A stretch of DNA of 64,000 nt, from contig JALHIN010000003.1 in NCBI GenBank assembly GCA_022839995.1, positions 1 through 64,000 of the forward strand, read 5' to 3'. Source of the stretch: 79-D21 sp022839995 (GTDB lineage Bacteria; Synergistota; Synergistia; Synergistales; 79-D21). Made by a program: the position numbers and the translations under genes. Below the pieces are notes generated by a model. The model saw only the letters and a program-made list of their open reading frames with translations, had not been told where the DNA came from and ran no database searches. Shown here in pieces: positions 15,527 to 24,577 of the stretch; position 1 is the first letter of the stretch, and each line of letters opens with the position of its first letter.

Positions 15527-15936
15527 TTAAGGGTTCGGGATGACCCTCAGATTTGAAACGTCGATTTCCTTATCTGGATCCACTTTGTTGTAATACCATT
15601 TCCCGGAAGGAATATCGTAGATCAGGTCCCAGTTCAGCGTGCTTCTGAAAACATATTCCGTCCCGTTTTTTTGTCGATGAAAACAAGAGCGTATCCGCTT
15701 TCAGGGCGGACCACCACGGTCTGTCCTTTCGGTTCGTAGCCGATATGGTCAGGCCACGGTTTATCCTTTCCCCAAACTGCCGGATCCAGGCCGAGTTCGG
15801 TATATCGTTCCTCTTTCCAGGTGCTGGGCCACTTGCCCGTCCGATTCCTGTACTCTTGAATTCGTCGAATCAGTTCTGCCGTAATTTCGAAAAAGTTGTC
15901 ACCGATCGGACTCATCGGTTGTCGATTCGCGGCCAT
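15527..15936 (-). pseudogene. Pilin-tail-like protein, reading frame interrupted at an A7 run
   Basis: From ATG 15936 the frame reads 100 residues (IRRIQEYRNRTGKWP, HIGYEPKGQTVVVRPESGYA) and stops at 15634. The sequence past the seven-A run (minus strand, near 15666-15672) makes sense only one frame back: EYVFRSTLNWDLIYDIPSG and PDKEIDVSNLRVIPNP, ending at TAA 15529-15527. Together they would form about 136 residues resembling the periplasmic part of a type II pseudopilin, but without the hydrophobic N-terminal helix. The break could be a real mutation, slippage at the A run, or a sequencing error. It lies directly downstream of a true prepilin gene and is AT-richer than its neighbours. Confidence 0.6.
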
Positions 15937-15951
15937 AATTCCGCTTCCCGC

Positions 15952-16416
15952 CTAAGACACCGGGTACACCGCCAGGAGCTCTCCCCCGTAGACCTTCGCC
16001 AGGGGCGTGTCGGAATAGAGGGAAACGGTTTCCGCCATCCCCTTCAGCCGCTCCCTCACACCGGGCGCTGCCTTTGCCAGGTCCGCCGTGAAGCCGATAA
16101 AATTTCCTGCCTCTCCCGAGGCCACACCGTAGCAGACCGGTCCCACGCATTCCAGGGGACCGTCCAGGTAACCCGAAAGGTCCGCCAGGGACGCGGGCCA
16201 GGCTCCCGACGAGGTGTTGTACTGCACCGCAGCCGCCTTCAGGTTTCTCAGGTCGCTCACCACCCGCATCGCCTGGGCCTTGTCAGATCCCGCCGAACTC
16301 ACTAAAAGCAGAGCTCCCGCCAGGATCCCCACGACCACCAGGGCGACCAATAGCTCGACAAGGGTGAAACCGTTTTTTGTCCGTTTTCGTGTCGGTTTGT
16401 GTTTCGATGGGTTCAT
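15952..16416 (-). CDS. Type IV pilin-like / pseudopilin protein
   Basis: The 154-residue protein has a classic prepilin leader: a basic 16-residue leader ending KNG, cleavage before Phe17, and Glu at +5 (FTLVELLVALVVVGILAGA), followed by a long hydrophobic helix and a small globular domain with two cysteines (LECVGPVCYG). It would be processed by prepilin peptidase and assembled in a pilus or type II secretion pseudopilus. No assembly ATPase, peptidase or secretin gene is in the window, so it is an orphan pilin here. A TATACT with an upstream TG (minus strand, 16465-16460) is a possible extended -10. Confidence 0.85.
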   Translation of the reverse strand: MNPSKHKPTRKRTKNGFTLVELLVALVVVGILAGALLLVSSAGSDKAQAMRVVSDLRNLKAAAVQYNTSSGAWPASLADLSGYLDGPLECVGPVCYGVASGEAGNFIGFTADLAKAAPGVRERLKGMAETVSLYSDTPLAKVYGGELLAVYPVS

Positions 16417-16489
16417 GCCTTTTCACCCCGCCCACTTCAGCGTTGTTTGAACGCATTTCAGTATAGCAGGTTAAATCGGCACCCACTAG

Positions 16490-18169
16490 CTATCCTTCGA
16501 TCATCTCGTCCATCCCCGCACCCGGCGGGATCATGGGGAAGACCTTTTCCTCCATGGCGATGCGGAACTCCACAAGGGCCGGCCCATCGGCCGCCAGTGC
16601 CCCTTCGATGGCCCCGTCGACTTCCTGTTCCGAAGAAACCCGTGTGCCCTGCACTCCGAAAGCCTCCGCGATCCGGGCGAAATCCACCAGGCCATCCGTA
16701 ACGGTATGGGCGTATCGTTCCTTATAGAACAGCTCCTGCCATTGCCGGACCATCCCGAGCGAACCGTTGTTGAACAGGAAGATTTTCACCGGGATACCGT
16801 ACCGGGCACAGGTGTCGAGTTCCTGGATGTTCATCAGGAAACTCCCGTCCCCGGTCAGGCAGGCCAGGGGCCGGTCCGGGGCCGCAAAGGCAGCTCCGAT
16901 GGCCGCCGGCAGTCCGAACCCCATCGTCCCCATCCCTCCCGACGTGATGAAGCTCCGGGGCCCGCAGGCTTCGAAGTGCTGGGCCGCCCACATCTGGTGC
17001 TGTCCGACGTCGGTCGTGACCAAGGCCCGGTCTCCCATGGCGGAGCGGATGGCCTTCAGGATCCGTCTCGGGGAGAAACCCAGCGATTCCAGCTCCAGCC
17101 GGGCCCGGTCTTCTTCCTTCCACCTGGAAACCGTTTTTCCCCAGGAATCCGACACCTTTTTCAAGTCGCCGAGTGCCTCGATGATCTTCTGCAGCACCGT
17201 TGCAACCGATCCGACCAAAGACCACCTGGAAGGCACGTTCTTAGCGATTTCCGCCGGGTCGATATCCACGTGGAGGATTTTTGCCCGCGGAGCAAACCGG
17301 TCTGCACGTCCGGTCGTCCTTTCGCTGAAGCGCGTTCCCAGCGCCAGGATGAAGTCCGCCTCCTGAACCGCGCGGTTTGCGGCAAGGGTGCCGTGCATCC
17401 CGCAAAGGCCCAGGAAAAGGGGATGGTTCTCCGGAAAGACCCCCTTGCCCCGGAGGGAAACGGCAACGGGAATGCCGTGCGCCCCCGCCAGTTCCGCAAT
17501 GAAACGGGCGGCTTCGGGGTCGTTGGCCCCTCCCCCGGCCAGGAGAAGGGGCCTTTCCGCAGCCTTCAGGGCCTCGATCGCCTCAGGCAGGTCTTCCAGG
17601 CGCTCAGGCACCTCGGGCCGGTAGCCGGGGAAGAAGACCCGTTCCGGGTAGGCAAAGGGGGCGCGGGCCTTCTGGACATCGACCGGAACATCCACGAGGA
17701 CGGGCCCAGGGCGACGCGTGGCCGCGATGGTGAAGGCCCCTTTCATCGCGAAAGGAAGCCGTTCCACTTCGCGCACCGGGAAGCTGTGCTTCAGGATGGG
17801 CAGGGTCATGCCGATCATGTCGGCTTCCTGGAAGCCGTCTGTCCCGATCACGGCGGTCGCGGCCTGCCCGGTAATCGCCACGACCGGCACCGAATCCGCC
17901 CAGGCGGTCGCCAGTCCGGTCACGAGGTTCGTGGCTCCGGGTCCCGAGGTCGCGAGGCAAACTCCCGGTCGGCCCGACGCCCGGGCATATCCGTCGGCCG
18001 CGTGAGCGGCCGCCTGCTCGTGGCGAACCAGCACGTGGAAGGGTTTTTTCGTATCGTGAATGGCATCGTATAGGGGAATGACCGTCCCGCCCGGCAGACC
18101 GAAGACCACCTCGACCCCTTCGGCCTGGAGGGCCCGGATCACCATTTCGGAGCCGGAAAGGATCTCCAT
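16490..18169 (-). CDS. ilvB: Acetolactate synthase large (catalytic) subunit
   Basis: This thiamin-diphosphate enzyme condenses two pyruvates, or pyruvate and 2-oxobutyrate, in the first common step of Val/Leu/Ile synthesis. The 559 residues are the usual length. The catalytic glutamate is Glu51 in RHEQAAAHAADGYARAS, the FAD/central domain follows, and the ThDP-metal motif LTGDGSFLMNIQE lies near residues 440-452. It is the last gene of the ilv-leu operon, five bases after leuB, while its regulatory subunit gene ilvN is first, about 5.5 kb away. No terminator is obvious after its stop. Confidence 0.95.
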   Translation of the reverse strand: MEILSGSEMVIRALQAEGVEVVFGLPGGTVIPLYDAIHDTKKPFHVLVRHEQAAAHAADGYARASGRPGVCLATSGPGATNLVTGLATAWADSVPVVAITGQAATAVIGTDGFQEADMIGMTLPILKHSFPVREVERLPFAMKGAFTIAATRRPGPVLVDVPVDVQKARAPFAYPERVFFPGYRPEVPERLEDLPEAIEALKAAERPLLLAGGGANDPEAARFIAELAGAHGIPVAVSLRGKGVFPENHPLFLGLCGMHGTLAANRAVQEADFILALGTRFSERTTGRADRFAPRAKILHVDIDPAEIAKNVPSRWSLVGSVATVLQKIIEALGDLKKVSDSWGKTVSRWKEEDRARLELESLGFSPRRILKAIRSAMGDRALVTTDVGQHQMWAAQHFEACGPRSFITSGGMGTMGFGLPAAIGAAFAAPDRPLACLTGDGSFLMNIQELDTCARYGIPVKIFLFNNGSLGMVRQWQELFYKERYAHTVTDGLVDFARIAEAFGVQGTRVSSEQEVDGAIEGALAADGPALVEFRIAMEEKVFPMIPPGAGMDEMIEG

Positions 18170-18174
18170 GGGCC

Positions 18175-19323
18175 TTACCCCCTCTCTCCCCCGAGAGTTC
18201 GGATCACGCCAAGGCCGACTTCTTCGGTGGATGCCCGCCCCCCGAGTTCGATGGGCAGTTCCTCCGGTTTCGAGTCAGCCAGGAAGTTTTCCACCGCCCT
18301 TTCGACGGCCGCCGCCGCTTCCGTCTCCCCCAGGTGGTCCAGCATCAGGGCAGCCGTCAGGATGGCCGCCAGTGGGTTGGCCTTTCCCTGCCCGGCAATG
18401 TCCGGAGCCGATCCGTGCACCGGTTCGAACATAGAAAGGCCTGTCCCGATATCGGCACCCGCCGCCATCCCGAGTCCTCCCGAAAGCCCTGCCAGCAGGT
18501 CGCTGACGATATCCCCGAACATGTTCGGGCAAAGGAGGACCCCGTAGGACGCGGGCTTTCGAACCAGGTGGTAGCACAGGGCATCCACGTTGGCCTTTTC
18601 CAGGGCCAGGTCTGGATACTCCGCGGAGAAAAGAGCCGCCGCGGTTTCTTCCCAGAAACCGTAGATCTGGGGGAGGGCGTTGGATTTCGTCACGAGGGTC
18701 ACCCGGTTTTCGCCGCGTTTTTTGGCCGTCTCCGCTGCGTAGCGGGCGATCCTCTCGACCCCGGGCTTCGTGGCGATGCCCAGCTGAACGGCCATCGGGA
18801 CGGGGGGGTCCGTCGCTGCCGAAACCGACCCGCTCAGGGTGTAGGTGGCGCGTCCGCAGGAAAGAAGGAAGGTGACGTCGCCGTCATTCGCGACTCCACC
18901 GATCCCCATGTAGAAATCTTCGGTGTTCTCCCTCACGACAACGGTATCGAACCGTTTCCCGGAGGTGTCCACCGGCAGGGGCACCTTCGGGAAGGCTTTC
19001 GCGGGACGGAGGTTCACGAACTGGTCAAATGCGAAGCGCAGGGTTAGCAGGATCCCTCTTTCGAGGATCCCCGGCTTCACGCGGGGATCCCCGATCGCCC
19101 CCAGCAGGAGGGCGTCGAACCCTTTCGCCTCTTCCAGGAAGGATTCCGGGAGAACTTCTCCCGTTGCGAGGTAATGGTTTGCCCCGAAGGGATAATCGGC
19201 CCACTCGACCCGAAAGCCGAAGATCTTCCCGGCCGCGGAAACGACCTTCTTCGCCTCGTCAGTGACTTCGATGCCGATTCCGTCACCGGGGATGACGGCA
19301 ATCCGAATGTTCCTTTCGCTCAA
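18175..19323 (-). CDS. leuB: 3-isopropylmalate dehydrogenase
   Basis: This enzyme performs NAD-dependent oxidative decarboxylation of 3-isopropylmalate in leucine synthesis. The 382-residue protein shows the beta-decarboxylating dehydrogenase motifs: VIPGDGIGIEV at 10-20, the arginine-bearing segment RGILLTLRFAF, RENTEDFYMGIGG, LCPNMFGDIVSDLLAGL (metal aspartates) and EPVHGSAPDIAGQGKANP. The family also includes isocitrate and tartrate dehydrogenases, but its place in a leu operon decides the name. The TTG start (19323) overlaps the leuD stop as TTGA and has AAGGAGG eight bases upstream. Length is about 20 residues over the average LeuB. Confidence 0.9.
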   Translation of the reverse strand: MSERNIRIAVIPGDGIGIEVTDEAKKVVSAAGKIFGFRVEWADYPFGANHYLATGEVLPESFLEEAKGFDALLLGAIGDPRVKPGILERGILLTLRFAFDQFVNLRPAKAFPKVPLPVDTSGKRFDTVVVRENTEDFYMGIGGVANDGDVTFLLSCGRATYTLSGSVSAATDPPVPMAVQLGIATKPGVERIARYAAETAKKRGENRVTLVTKSNALPQIYGFWEETAAALFSAEYPDLALEKANVDALCYHLVRKPASYGVLLCPNMFGDIVSDLLAGLSGGLGMAAGADIGTGLSMFEPVHGSAPDIAGQGKANPLAAILTAALMLDHLGETEAAAAVERAVENFLADSKPEELPIELGGRASTEEVGLGVIRTLGGERG

Positions 19324-19838
19324 CGTGCGTTCCTCCTTTTCTCTTCCAGGCGGGCCTTCACGGTCGGGACAAGCCCTCCGCGGGCCACCAGCTCCCTCAG
19401 GAACGGGGGAAAGGGTGTGGCGGAAAAGACCTCTCCAGTGTCCAGGTTCAGGATCCGCCCTTCTGCCAGGTTGACTTCGATCCGCTGGCCGGAACGGATT
19501 CCCTTAACGGCCTCCGGGCATTCCAGGATCGGCAGGCCGATGTTCAGGGCGTTCCGGAAAAAGATCCGGGCAAAGGAAGCCGCGATCACGCAGGAAACCC
19601 CGGCTCCCTTGATGGCAAGAGGGGCGTGTTCCCGGCTCGACCCGCAGCCGAAGTTGCTCCCGGCGACAAGGATGTCGCCCGGGGCCATCCGCTCCATGAA
19701 TCCGGGATCCAGGTCTTCGAGGCAGTGCGGGGCCAGTTCGGCCGGATCGCTGGTGGAAAGATAGCGGGCCGGAATGATGACGTCCGTGTCCACGTTGTCT
19801 CCGTAAACCCAGGCTTTTCCCAAAAACCGGTCGGTCAT
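19320..19838 (-). CDS. leuD: 3-isopropylmalate dehydratase small subunit
   Basis: With LeuC this forms the isopropylmalate isomerase of leucine synthesis. The 172-residue protein carries the swivelling-domain motifs DNVDTDVIIPARYL (residues 15-28) and GSNFGCGSSREHAP (about 63-76) that close over the substrate. Its ATG (19838) overlaps the leuC stop as ATGA, and its stop overlaps the leuB TTG start, so all three are translationally coupled. Confidence 0.94.
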   Translation of the reverse strand: MTDRFLGKAWVYGDNVDTDVIIPARYLSTSDPAELAPHCLEDLDPGFMERMAPGDILVAGSNFGCGSSREHAPLAIKGAGVSCVIAASFARIFFRNALNIGLPILECPEAVKGIRSGQRIEVNLAEGRILNLDTGEVFSATPFPPFLRELVARGGLVPTVKARLEEKRRNAR

Positions 19839-21127
19839 TCCTCTTCCCCCCCTTTTGGGACTTCGTCCAGGCCGAGGAACTCCCTGGGATCCGCCACCCG
19901 TCCCGCCACTGCAGAAGCAGCCGCCACGAGGGGGCCGCAAAGGAGCACTTCGCTTCCCGTGTGCCCCATCCGCCCGACGAAGTTCCGGTTGCTGGTGGAA
20001 AGGCAGCGTTCCCCCGGGGCCAGGATTCCGTAATGACCCCCGAGGCAGGGACCGCAGGTCGCCGTGCTGATCGCCGCACCGGCTTCGAGGAACGTCTCGA
20101 TGAACCCGCGCTTCAAGGCTTCGGCGAAAACCTCCGCTGTAGCGGGGATCACGACCAGCCTCACCCTCTCGTGGACTTTCCGCCCTTTCAGGACGGCCGC
20201 CGCCAGCTCGAGGTCCCTGAGCCGGCCGTTGGTACAGCTTCCGATAAAGACCTGGTCCAGGTCGATATGGGCGCACTCGCCCGCAGGCTTGACGTTCGAA
20301 GGCAGGTGGGGAAGGGCGACTACAGGTTCCAGCCGGGAAGCGTCCATCCGGACCGTTTGGGCGTATTTCGCGCCCGGATCGGGGAAAACCGGCTCGAAGG
20401 GCCGTGCGGCACGCTTGTTCGCGTAACCCAGGGTCCTGGCGTCCGGGATGAAGAGACCGACCTTTGCACCCGCCTCGACGGCCATGTTCGCCACGGTGAA
20501 ACGGTCATCCATGGGAAGGGCTTCGATCGCCTGCCCTTCGAACTGCAGGGCTGCGTACCGGGCCCCTTCCACCCCGATCCTGCCGATCAGGGAGAGGACC
20601 AGGTCCTTCCCGGTCACCCAGGGGGAGGTTTTTCCCTCCACCACAACACGGATCGTTTCGGGAACGCGGAACCACGTTTCCCCCAGGGCCCAGGCCGCGG
20701 CGAGGTCGGTGGACCCGACTCCCGTCGCAAAGGCTCCGAGGGCTCCGCCCGTGCAGGTATGGCTGTCCGCCCCCAGGATCACCTCTCCCGGGAGGATCAG
20801 GCCTTTCTCCGGCAGGAAGGCGTGTTCGACGCCTGCCCTTCCAACTTCCCAGAACAGCATCCCCTGTTTGCGGGCAAACTCCCGGGCGGCCTGGACCTGC
20901 CGTGCCGAGGCAATGTCCTTGTTGGGGGTGAAATGGTCCGGTACGATGGCGCACCGGGCCGGATCGAACACCGTTTCCGCCCCCATGCGCGCGAACTCCG
21001 CGATCGCCGGGGCCCCCGTGATGTCGTTGGCGAAGGCGAAATCGACACGGACGCGGCAGATGGCCCCGGGTTCGACATGATCCTCCGTGCGCGAGGCAAT
21101 GAGGGCCTCAGCCAGCGTTCTCGCCAT
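19835..21127 (-). CDS. leuC: 3-isopropylmalate dehydratase large subunit
   Basis: This 430-residue aconitase-family subunit should carry a [4Fe-4S] cluster on three cysteines: one in FIGSCTNGR (near 298) and two in TCGPCLGG (near 358-361). DHFTPNKDIASA and LGADSHTCTGGALG are further active-site segments. It isomerises 2- to 3-isopropylmalate with LeuD. The gene begins inside the 3' end of leuA (20-base overlap) and is coupled to leuD. Confidence 0.95.
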   Translation of the reverse strand: MARTLAEALIASRTEDHVEPGAICRVRVDFAFANDITGAPAIAEFARMGAETVFDPARCAIVPDHFTPNKDIASARQVQAAREFARKQGMLFWEVGRAGVEHAFLPEKGLILPGEVILGADSHTCTGGALGAFATGVGSTDLAAAWALGETWFRVPETIRVVVEGKTSPWVTGKDLVLSLIGRIGVEGARYAALQFEGQAIEALPMDDRFTVANMAVEAGAKVGLFIPDARTLGYANKRAARPFEPVFPDPGAKYAQTVRMDASRLEPVVALPHLPSNVKPAGECAHIDLDQVFIGSCTNGRLRDLELAAAVLKGRKVHERVRLVVIPATAEVFAEALKRGFIETFLEAGAAISTATCGPCLGGHYGILAPGERCLSTSNRNFVGRMGHTGSEVLLCGPLVAAASAVAGRVADPREFLGLDEVPKGGEEE

Positions 21128-22664
21128 TCAGCGTTTCCCCCTTTGCCGCCGCGAGGGCGTAAAGCCGGTTCACCGCGTTGACATAGGCCTTGATGCTCGA
21201 CTCGATGACGTCGGTGCTGGCCCCGCGCCCCTGGGCTTTCAGACCGTTCAGCCGCAGCGTGATGACGGCCTCTCCCATGGCGTCGGAACGCTCGCTCGTC
21301 GCCTGGATCCGGTAACTGGTCAACTCCGGGGAAATCCCGACGAGGCGCCGAATCGCGCTGTAGGAAGCGTCAACCGGGCCGTTTCCGGCCGCCGCGTCGG
21401 TGACTTCTTTCGTCCCGTCGCGAAGGGTGATGGAAGCGCTTGCCCGTCCCCGCCCCGCGACCTGGACGGAATAGTCCTTCAGCTCGAAACGGCGCTCGGG
21501 AACGACCACCAGGACTTCGTCCACGACGAGGGCCTCGATGTCCCCGTCGGAAACCGTCTTCTTCCTGTCACAGAGTTCCTTGAAAAGCAGGAAGGCTTTT
21601 TCCTTCTGGGAATCATCCAGCTCGAAACCCAGGGATTCCAGCCGCTTCAGGAAAGCGTGGCGGCCGGAGTGCTTGCCCAGGACCAGTGCCGTTCCGGGTG
21701 CCCCGACATCTTCGGGTTTCATGATCTCGTAGGTGGCCCGGTTGCAGAGGATCCCGTGCTGGTGGATTCCGGCCTCGTGGGCGAAAGCGTTCTCACCCAC
21801 GATGGCCTTGTTCGGCGGAACCAGCACGCCCGTCAGGCGCGACACGAGCTTGCTCGTGGAGTAAAGCCGGCCCGTTTCCAGGCGGGAGACCACTCCGTAC
21901 CGGTCCGGCCGGGTACGCAAGGCCATGACGACCTCTTCCATGGAGGCGTTGCCGGCCCTTTCCCCCAGCCCGTTGATCGTGCACTCGACCTGCCTCACTC
22001 CTGCCCTGACGGCCTCCAGGGAGTTCGCCACCGCAAGCCCCAGGTCGTTGTGGCAATGCACCGACCAGACGACCCCGGGGGGAGCCTTTACCCCGTCGAG
22101 GATCGCCTTTACGAACCCCCCGAACTCGTCCGGAGCCGCATACCCCACCGTGTCCGGGATGTTCAACGTCGTGGCCCCGCACTCGATCGCCAGCGAATAG
22201 ACCTTCACCAGGAACTCGATCTCGCTCCGGCTCGCGTCCTCGGCGGAAAACTCCACGTCCGAAACGAAAGACCGCGCCTGGGTGACTGCCCTTCGGACCT
22301 CTTCCAGGACCTGCTCCGGCGTCATTTTCAGCTTGTGTTCCATGTGAATCGGGCTTGTGGCGATGAAGGTGTGGATCCTCGGTTTCTCCGCGTGTCTTAC
22401 GGCCTCGGCCGCCGCTTCGATGTCGCCCGGCCGGGTCCGGGCCAGCCCGGCGATGACGGGCCCGCGCACTTCCCGGGCGATCGTCGAAACCGCCTCCATG
22501 TCCCCGGGCGAAGCGGCGGGGAAGCCCGCTTCGATGACGTCCACCCGCAGCTTCGCCAGCTGGTGGGCGATCTGGACCTTTTCCGCCGTATTCAGGTTGA
22601 CCCCGGCGGACTGCTCGCCGTCCCGGAGGGTCGTGTCGAAAATTCGTACCCAGTCTTCGGCCAT
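21108..22664 (-). CDS. leuA: 2-isopropylmalate synthase
   Basis: This is the first committed step of leucine synthesis, condensing acetyl-CoA with 2-oxoisovalerate. The 518-residue protein has the DRE-TIM barrel start FDTTLRDGEQSAGVNL (residues 9-24), metal-binding VHCHNDLGLAVANS near 198-211, and GLGERAGNASMEE. A C-terminal regulatory domain follows (about 390-510) that normally mediates leucine feedback. Length matches the bacterial type-1 enzyme. It lies between ilvC and leuC on the minus strand, 12 bases after ilvC. Confidence 0.95.
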   Translation of the reverse strand: MAEDWVRIFDTTLRDGEQSAGVNLNTAEKVQIAHQLAKLRVDVIEAGFPAASPGDMEAVSTIAREVRGPVIAGLARTRPGDIEAAAEAVRHAEKPRIHTFIATSPIHMEHKLKMTPEQVLEEVRRAVTQARSFVSDVEFSAEDASRSEIEFLVKVYSLAIECGATTLNIPDTVGYAAPDEFGGFVKAILDGVKAPPGVVWSVHCHNDLGLAVANSLEAVRAGVRQVECTINGLGERAGNASMEEVVMALRTRPDRYGVVSRLETGRLYSTSKLVSRLTGVLVPPNKAIVGENAFAHEAGIHQHGILCNRATYEIMKPEDVGAPGTALVLGKHSGRHAFLKRLESLGFELDDSQKEKAFLLFKELCDRKKTVSDGDIEALVVDEVLVVVPERRFELKDYSVQVAGRGRASASITLRDGTKEVTDAAAGNGPVDASYSAIRRLVGISPELTSYRIQATSERSDAMGEAVITLRLNGLKAQGRGASTDVIESSIKAYVNAVNRLYALAAAKGETLNGENAG

Positions 22665-22676
22665 TCCGGTTTCCCC

Positions 22677-23687
22677 CTAGGCTTCCGGCGGTCTCTTGGC
22701 CTCGAGCCAGGGCATCATGTCCCGAAGCTCCGCTCCAACCTTCTCGATGAGATGGCAGCTTTCCCTGGCCTGCCAAGCCCTCATGCGCGGCCTTCCGCAC
22801 TGGTTTTCCAGGATCCAGTCCTTCGCGAAGGTGCCGTCCTGTACAGCCCTGAGGAGGTCCTTCATGGTTTCGCGGGTGTGGGCGTCCACGACCCTGGGAC
22901 CCGCCACGCAGTCGCCGTATTTTGCAGTGTCGCTGACGGAGTAGCGCATCCAGCCCAATCCGCCCTCGAACATCATGTCCACGATCAGCTTGAGCTCGTT
23001 GAGGCACTCGAAGTAGGCGATCTCGGGCTGGTAGCCTGCCTCGACCAGCGTGTCGAACCCCGCCTTGACGAGCTCGGTGACCCCGCCGCAGAGGACGGCC
23101 TGTTCGCCGAAGAGGTCGGTTTCCGTTTCCTCGGCAAAGGTCGTCTCGATGACCCCCGCCCTGGCGCAGCCGATGGCTGCCGCGTAGGCCAACCCGATGT
23201 CATGCGCCATCCCCGTGGCGTCCTGGTAGACCGCCAGCAGGCCCGGCACGCCCTTGCCCTCGGTGTACATGCGGCGAACCAGGTGTCCCGGGCTCTTGGG
23301 AGCGACCATGAAGACGTCCGCCGTTTTCGGCGGTACGATCTGCCCGTAATGAATCGTGAACCCGTGGGAAAAACCAAGGGTCGTCCCCGGTTTCAGCGCG
23401 GGCCGGACTTCGGATTCGAAAACTTTTGCCTGCACGGTGTCCGGCATCAGGAACATGACGATGTCGGCCTCCGCCACCGCTTCCGGAACGCTTTTCACGA
23501 TAAAGCCGTCTTTTTCCGCAACCGCCTTCGACCGGCTCCCGGCATGGAGGCCGACGACCACCGATACGCCGCTTTCCCTCAGGTTCTGGGCGTGGGCGTG
23601 CCCCTGGCTGCCGTATCCCAGGACGGCCACCTTTCGGTTCTTCAGGACTTCGGGTTTCGCATCCTTCTCGTAGTACACCTTTGCCAT
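22677..23687 (-). CDS. ilvC: Ketol-acid reductoisomerase (class I)
   Basis: This enzyme converts acetolactate to dihydroxyisovalerate using Mg2+ and NAD(P)H. The 336-residue length marks the short class I form. The N-terminal Rossmann motif is VLGYGSQGHAHAQNL (residues 22-36), followed by a beta2-alphaB loop GLHAGSRSKA whose Arg/Ser/Lys residues favour NADPH. The active-site GFSHGFTIHYG and the metal-binding ETETDLFGEQ (about 188-197) are present. The gene follows ilvN in the operon. Confidence 0.96.
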   Translation of the reverse strand: MAKVYYEKDAKPEVLKNRKVAVLGYGSQGHAHAQNLRESGVSVVVGLHAGSRSKAVAEKDGFIVKSVPEAVAEADIVMFLMPDTVQAKVFESEVRPALKPGTTLGFSHGFTIHYGQIVPPKTADVFMVAPKSPGHLVRRMYTEGKGVPGLLAVYQDATGMAHDIGLAYAAAIGCARAGVIETTFAEETETDLFGEQAVLCGGVTELVKAGFDTLVEAGYQPEIAYFECLNELKLIVDMMFEGGLGWMRYSVSDTAKYGDCVAGPRVVDAHTRETMKDLLRAVQDGTFAKDWILENQCGRPRMRAWQARESCHLIEKVGAELRDMMPWLEAKRPPEA

Positions 23688-23713
23688 TTCTTAACCTCTC
23701 CCTTCGTATCGGA

Positions 23714-24271
23714 TCAGAATGTGAACGCCACGGAAGAAAAATGACCCGCGGACGAATACGCCCGTTCCTCTCGATCCTCCTGCGCCTCGGCAAAACCGGC
23801 CCGCTCCATCGCGACGGAACCGCTGGAAGTCATTTCGAGGATCCCGTAGGGACGAAGAGCCTCCACACAGGCCTCGACCTTTCCCTTGTCTCCGGTCAAT
23901 TCCAGGACGACCGCATCGGCACCGACGTCCACGACGCGGCAGCGGAAAATCTCCGCGGTCTGCAGGACCTGGTGACGCATGTGGATCGGAGCCTTGACCT
24001 TCATCAGGAGAAGCCACCTTTCAACGGATTTCCCCGGCGCCAGGCGGCGGACGGAAACGACCTCGATCAGCTTTTCCAGCTGCTTGACGACCTGGTCGAT
24101 CACCCCGTCATCCCCGTTCACCACCACGGTAAAGCGGGAGAATCCCGGGACGTCGGTCCGGCCGACGCTCAGGCTCTCCACGTTGTATCCCCTCCGGTAG
24201 ATCAACCCTGCCAGCCGGGTCAAAACCCCCGGGTTGTCCTCGGAAATCACGCTCAACGTCCTTCTCATCAC
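23714..24271 (-). CDS. ilvN: Acetolactate synthase small (regulatory) subunit
   Basis: The 185-residue subunit begins with an ACT domain (residues 2-75; VISEDNPGVLTRLAGLIYRRG) that binds valine for feedback inhibition of acetolactate synthase, followed by the C-terminal small-subunit domain (about 85-160). The start is either GTG 24271 or ATG 24268; GGGAGG lies 7 or 10 bases upstream, so the choice is open. The last 20 residues are an Asp/Glu/Ser-rich tail not typical of the family. It is the first structural gene after the ilv leader and terminator. Confidence 0.93.
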   Translation of the reverse strand: MMRRTLSVISEDNPGVLTRLAGLIYRRGYNVESLSVGRTDVPGFSRFTVVVNGDDGVIDQVVKQLEKLIEVVSVRRLAPGKSVERWLLLMKVKAPIHMRHQVLQTAEIFRCRVVDVGADAVVLELTGDKGKVEACVEALRPYGILEMTSSGSVAMERAGFAEAQEDREERAYSSAGHFSSVAFTF

Positions 24272-24350
24272 ATCGACACCTCCCTGAAGCAGTCTCTCTC
24301 TGTCTCTAGGCCTTTTCCTGCTTTCGACTTCCTAAAGCGCTGCCGCATAT

Positions 24351-24391
24351 AAAAAAGGCCGGGACCCGCCTTTTTCTTGCGGGTCCCGGCC
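24351..24391 (-). terminator. Attenuator terminator of the ilv-leu operon
   Basis: On the minus strand a perfect 13-bp G/C stem (24391-24379 with 24369-24357) with a 9-base loop is followed by six T residues (24356-24351). It lies between the leader peptide and ilvN. Confidence 0.9.
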
Positions 24392-24412
24392 TGGTCGGCT
24401 TATGCGCGGCGC

Positions 24413-24505
24413 TTAGGCACCGGCTGCCCCAGGAGGGAACCCGTGTCCAATAATCAGCGCCAGTACCAGGACGAGCTGCAGGCTGAAACGGCTGCTTGTC
24501 TTCAC
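24413..24505 (-). CDS. ilvL: ilv leader peptide (Leu/Val/Ile-rich)
   Basis: A 30-codon frame starts at GTG 24505 behind AAAAGGAGGGG (six bases away) and stops at TAA 24415-24413. Residues 9-19 read LQLVLVLALII: five leucine, two valine and two isoleucine codons in eleven. The frame lies between a TTGACA-17-TATGAT promoter and a strong terminator in front of ilvN. This is the arrangement of multivalent attenuators of branched-chain operons, where starvation for any of the three amino acids stalls the ribosome and lets transcription continue. Confidence 0.85.
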   Translation of the reverse strand: MKTSSRFSLQLVLVLALIIGHGFPPGAAGA

Positions 24506-24577
24506 GGATTTCCCCTCCTTTTTTCCAGGTATGCCGGTTTAAGGCTTCCGCCGTCCGGTTAATCTTTATTGGGCGGT

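Noticed and set aside
24272..24350. A second leader peptide between the ilv terminator and ilvN.
   Set aside because: Only short frames without ribosome-binding sites or biased codons are present; the segment looks like plain untranslated leader.
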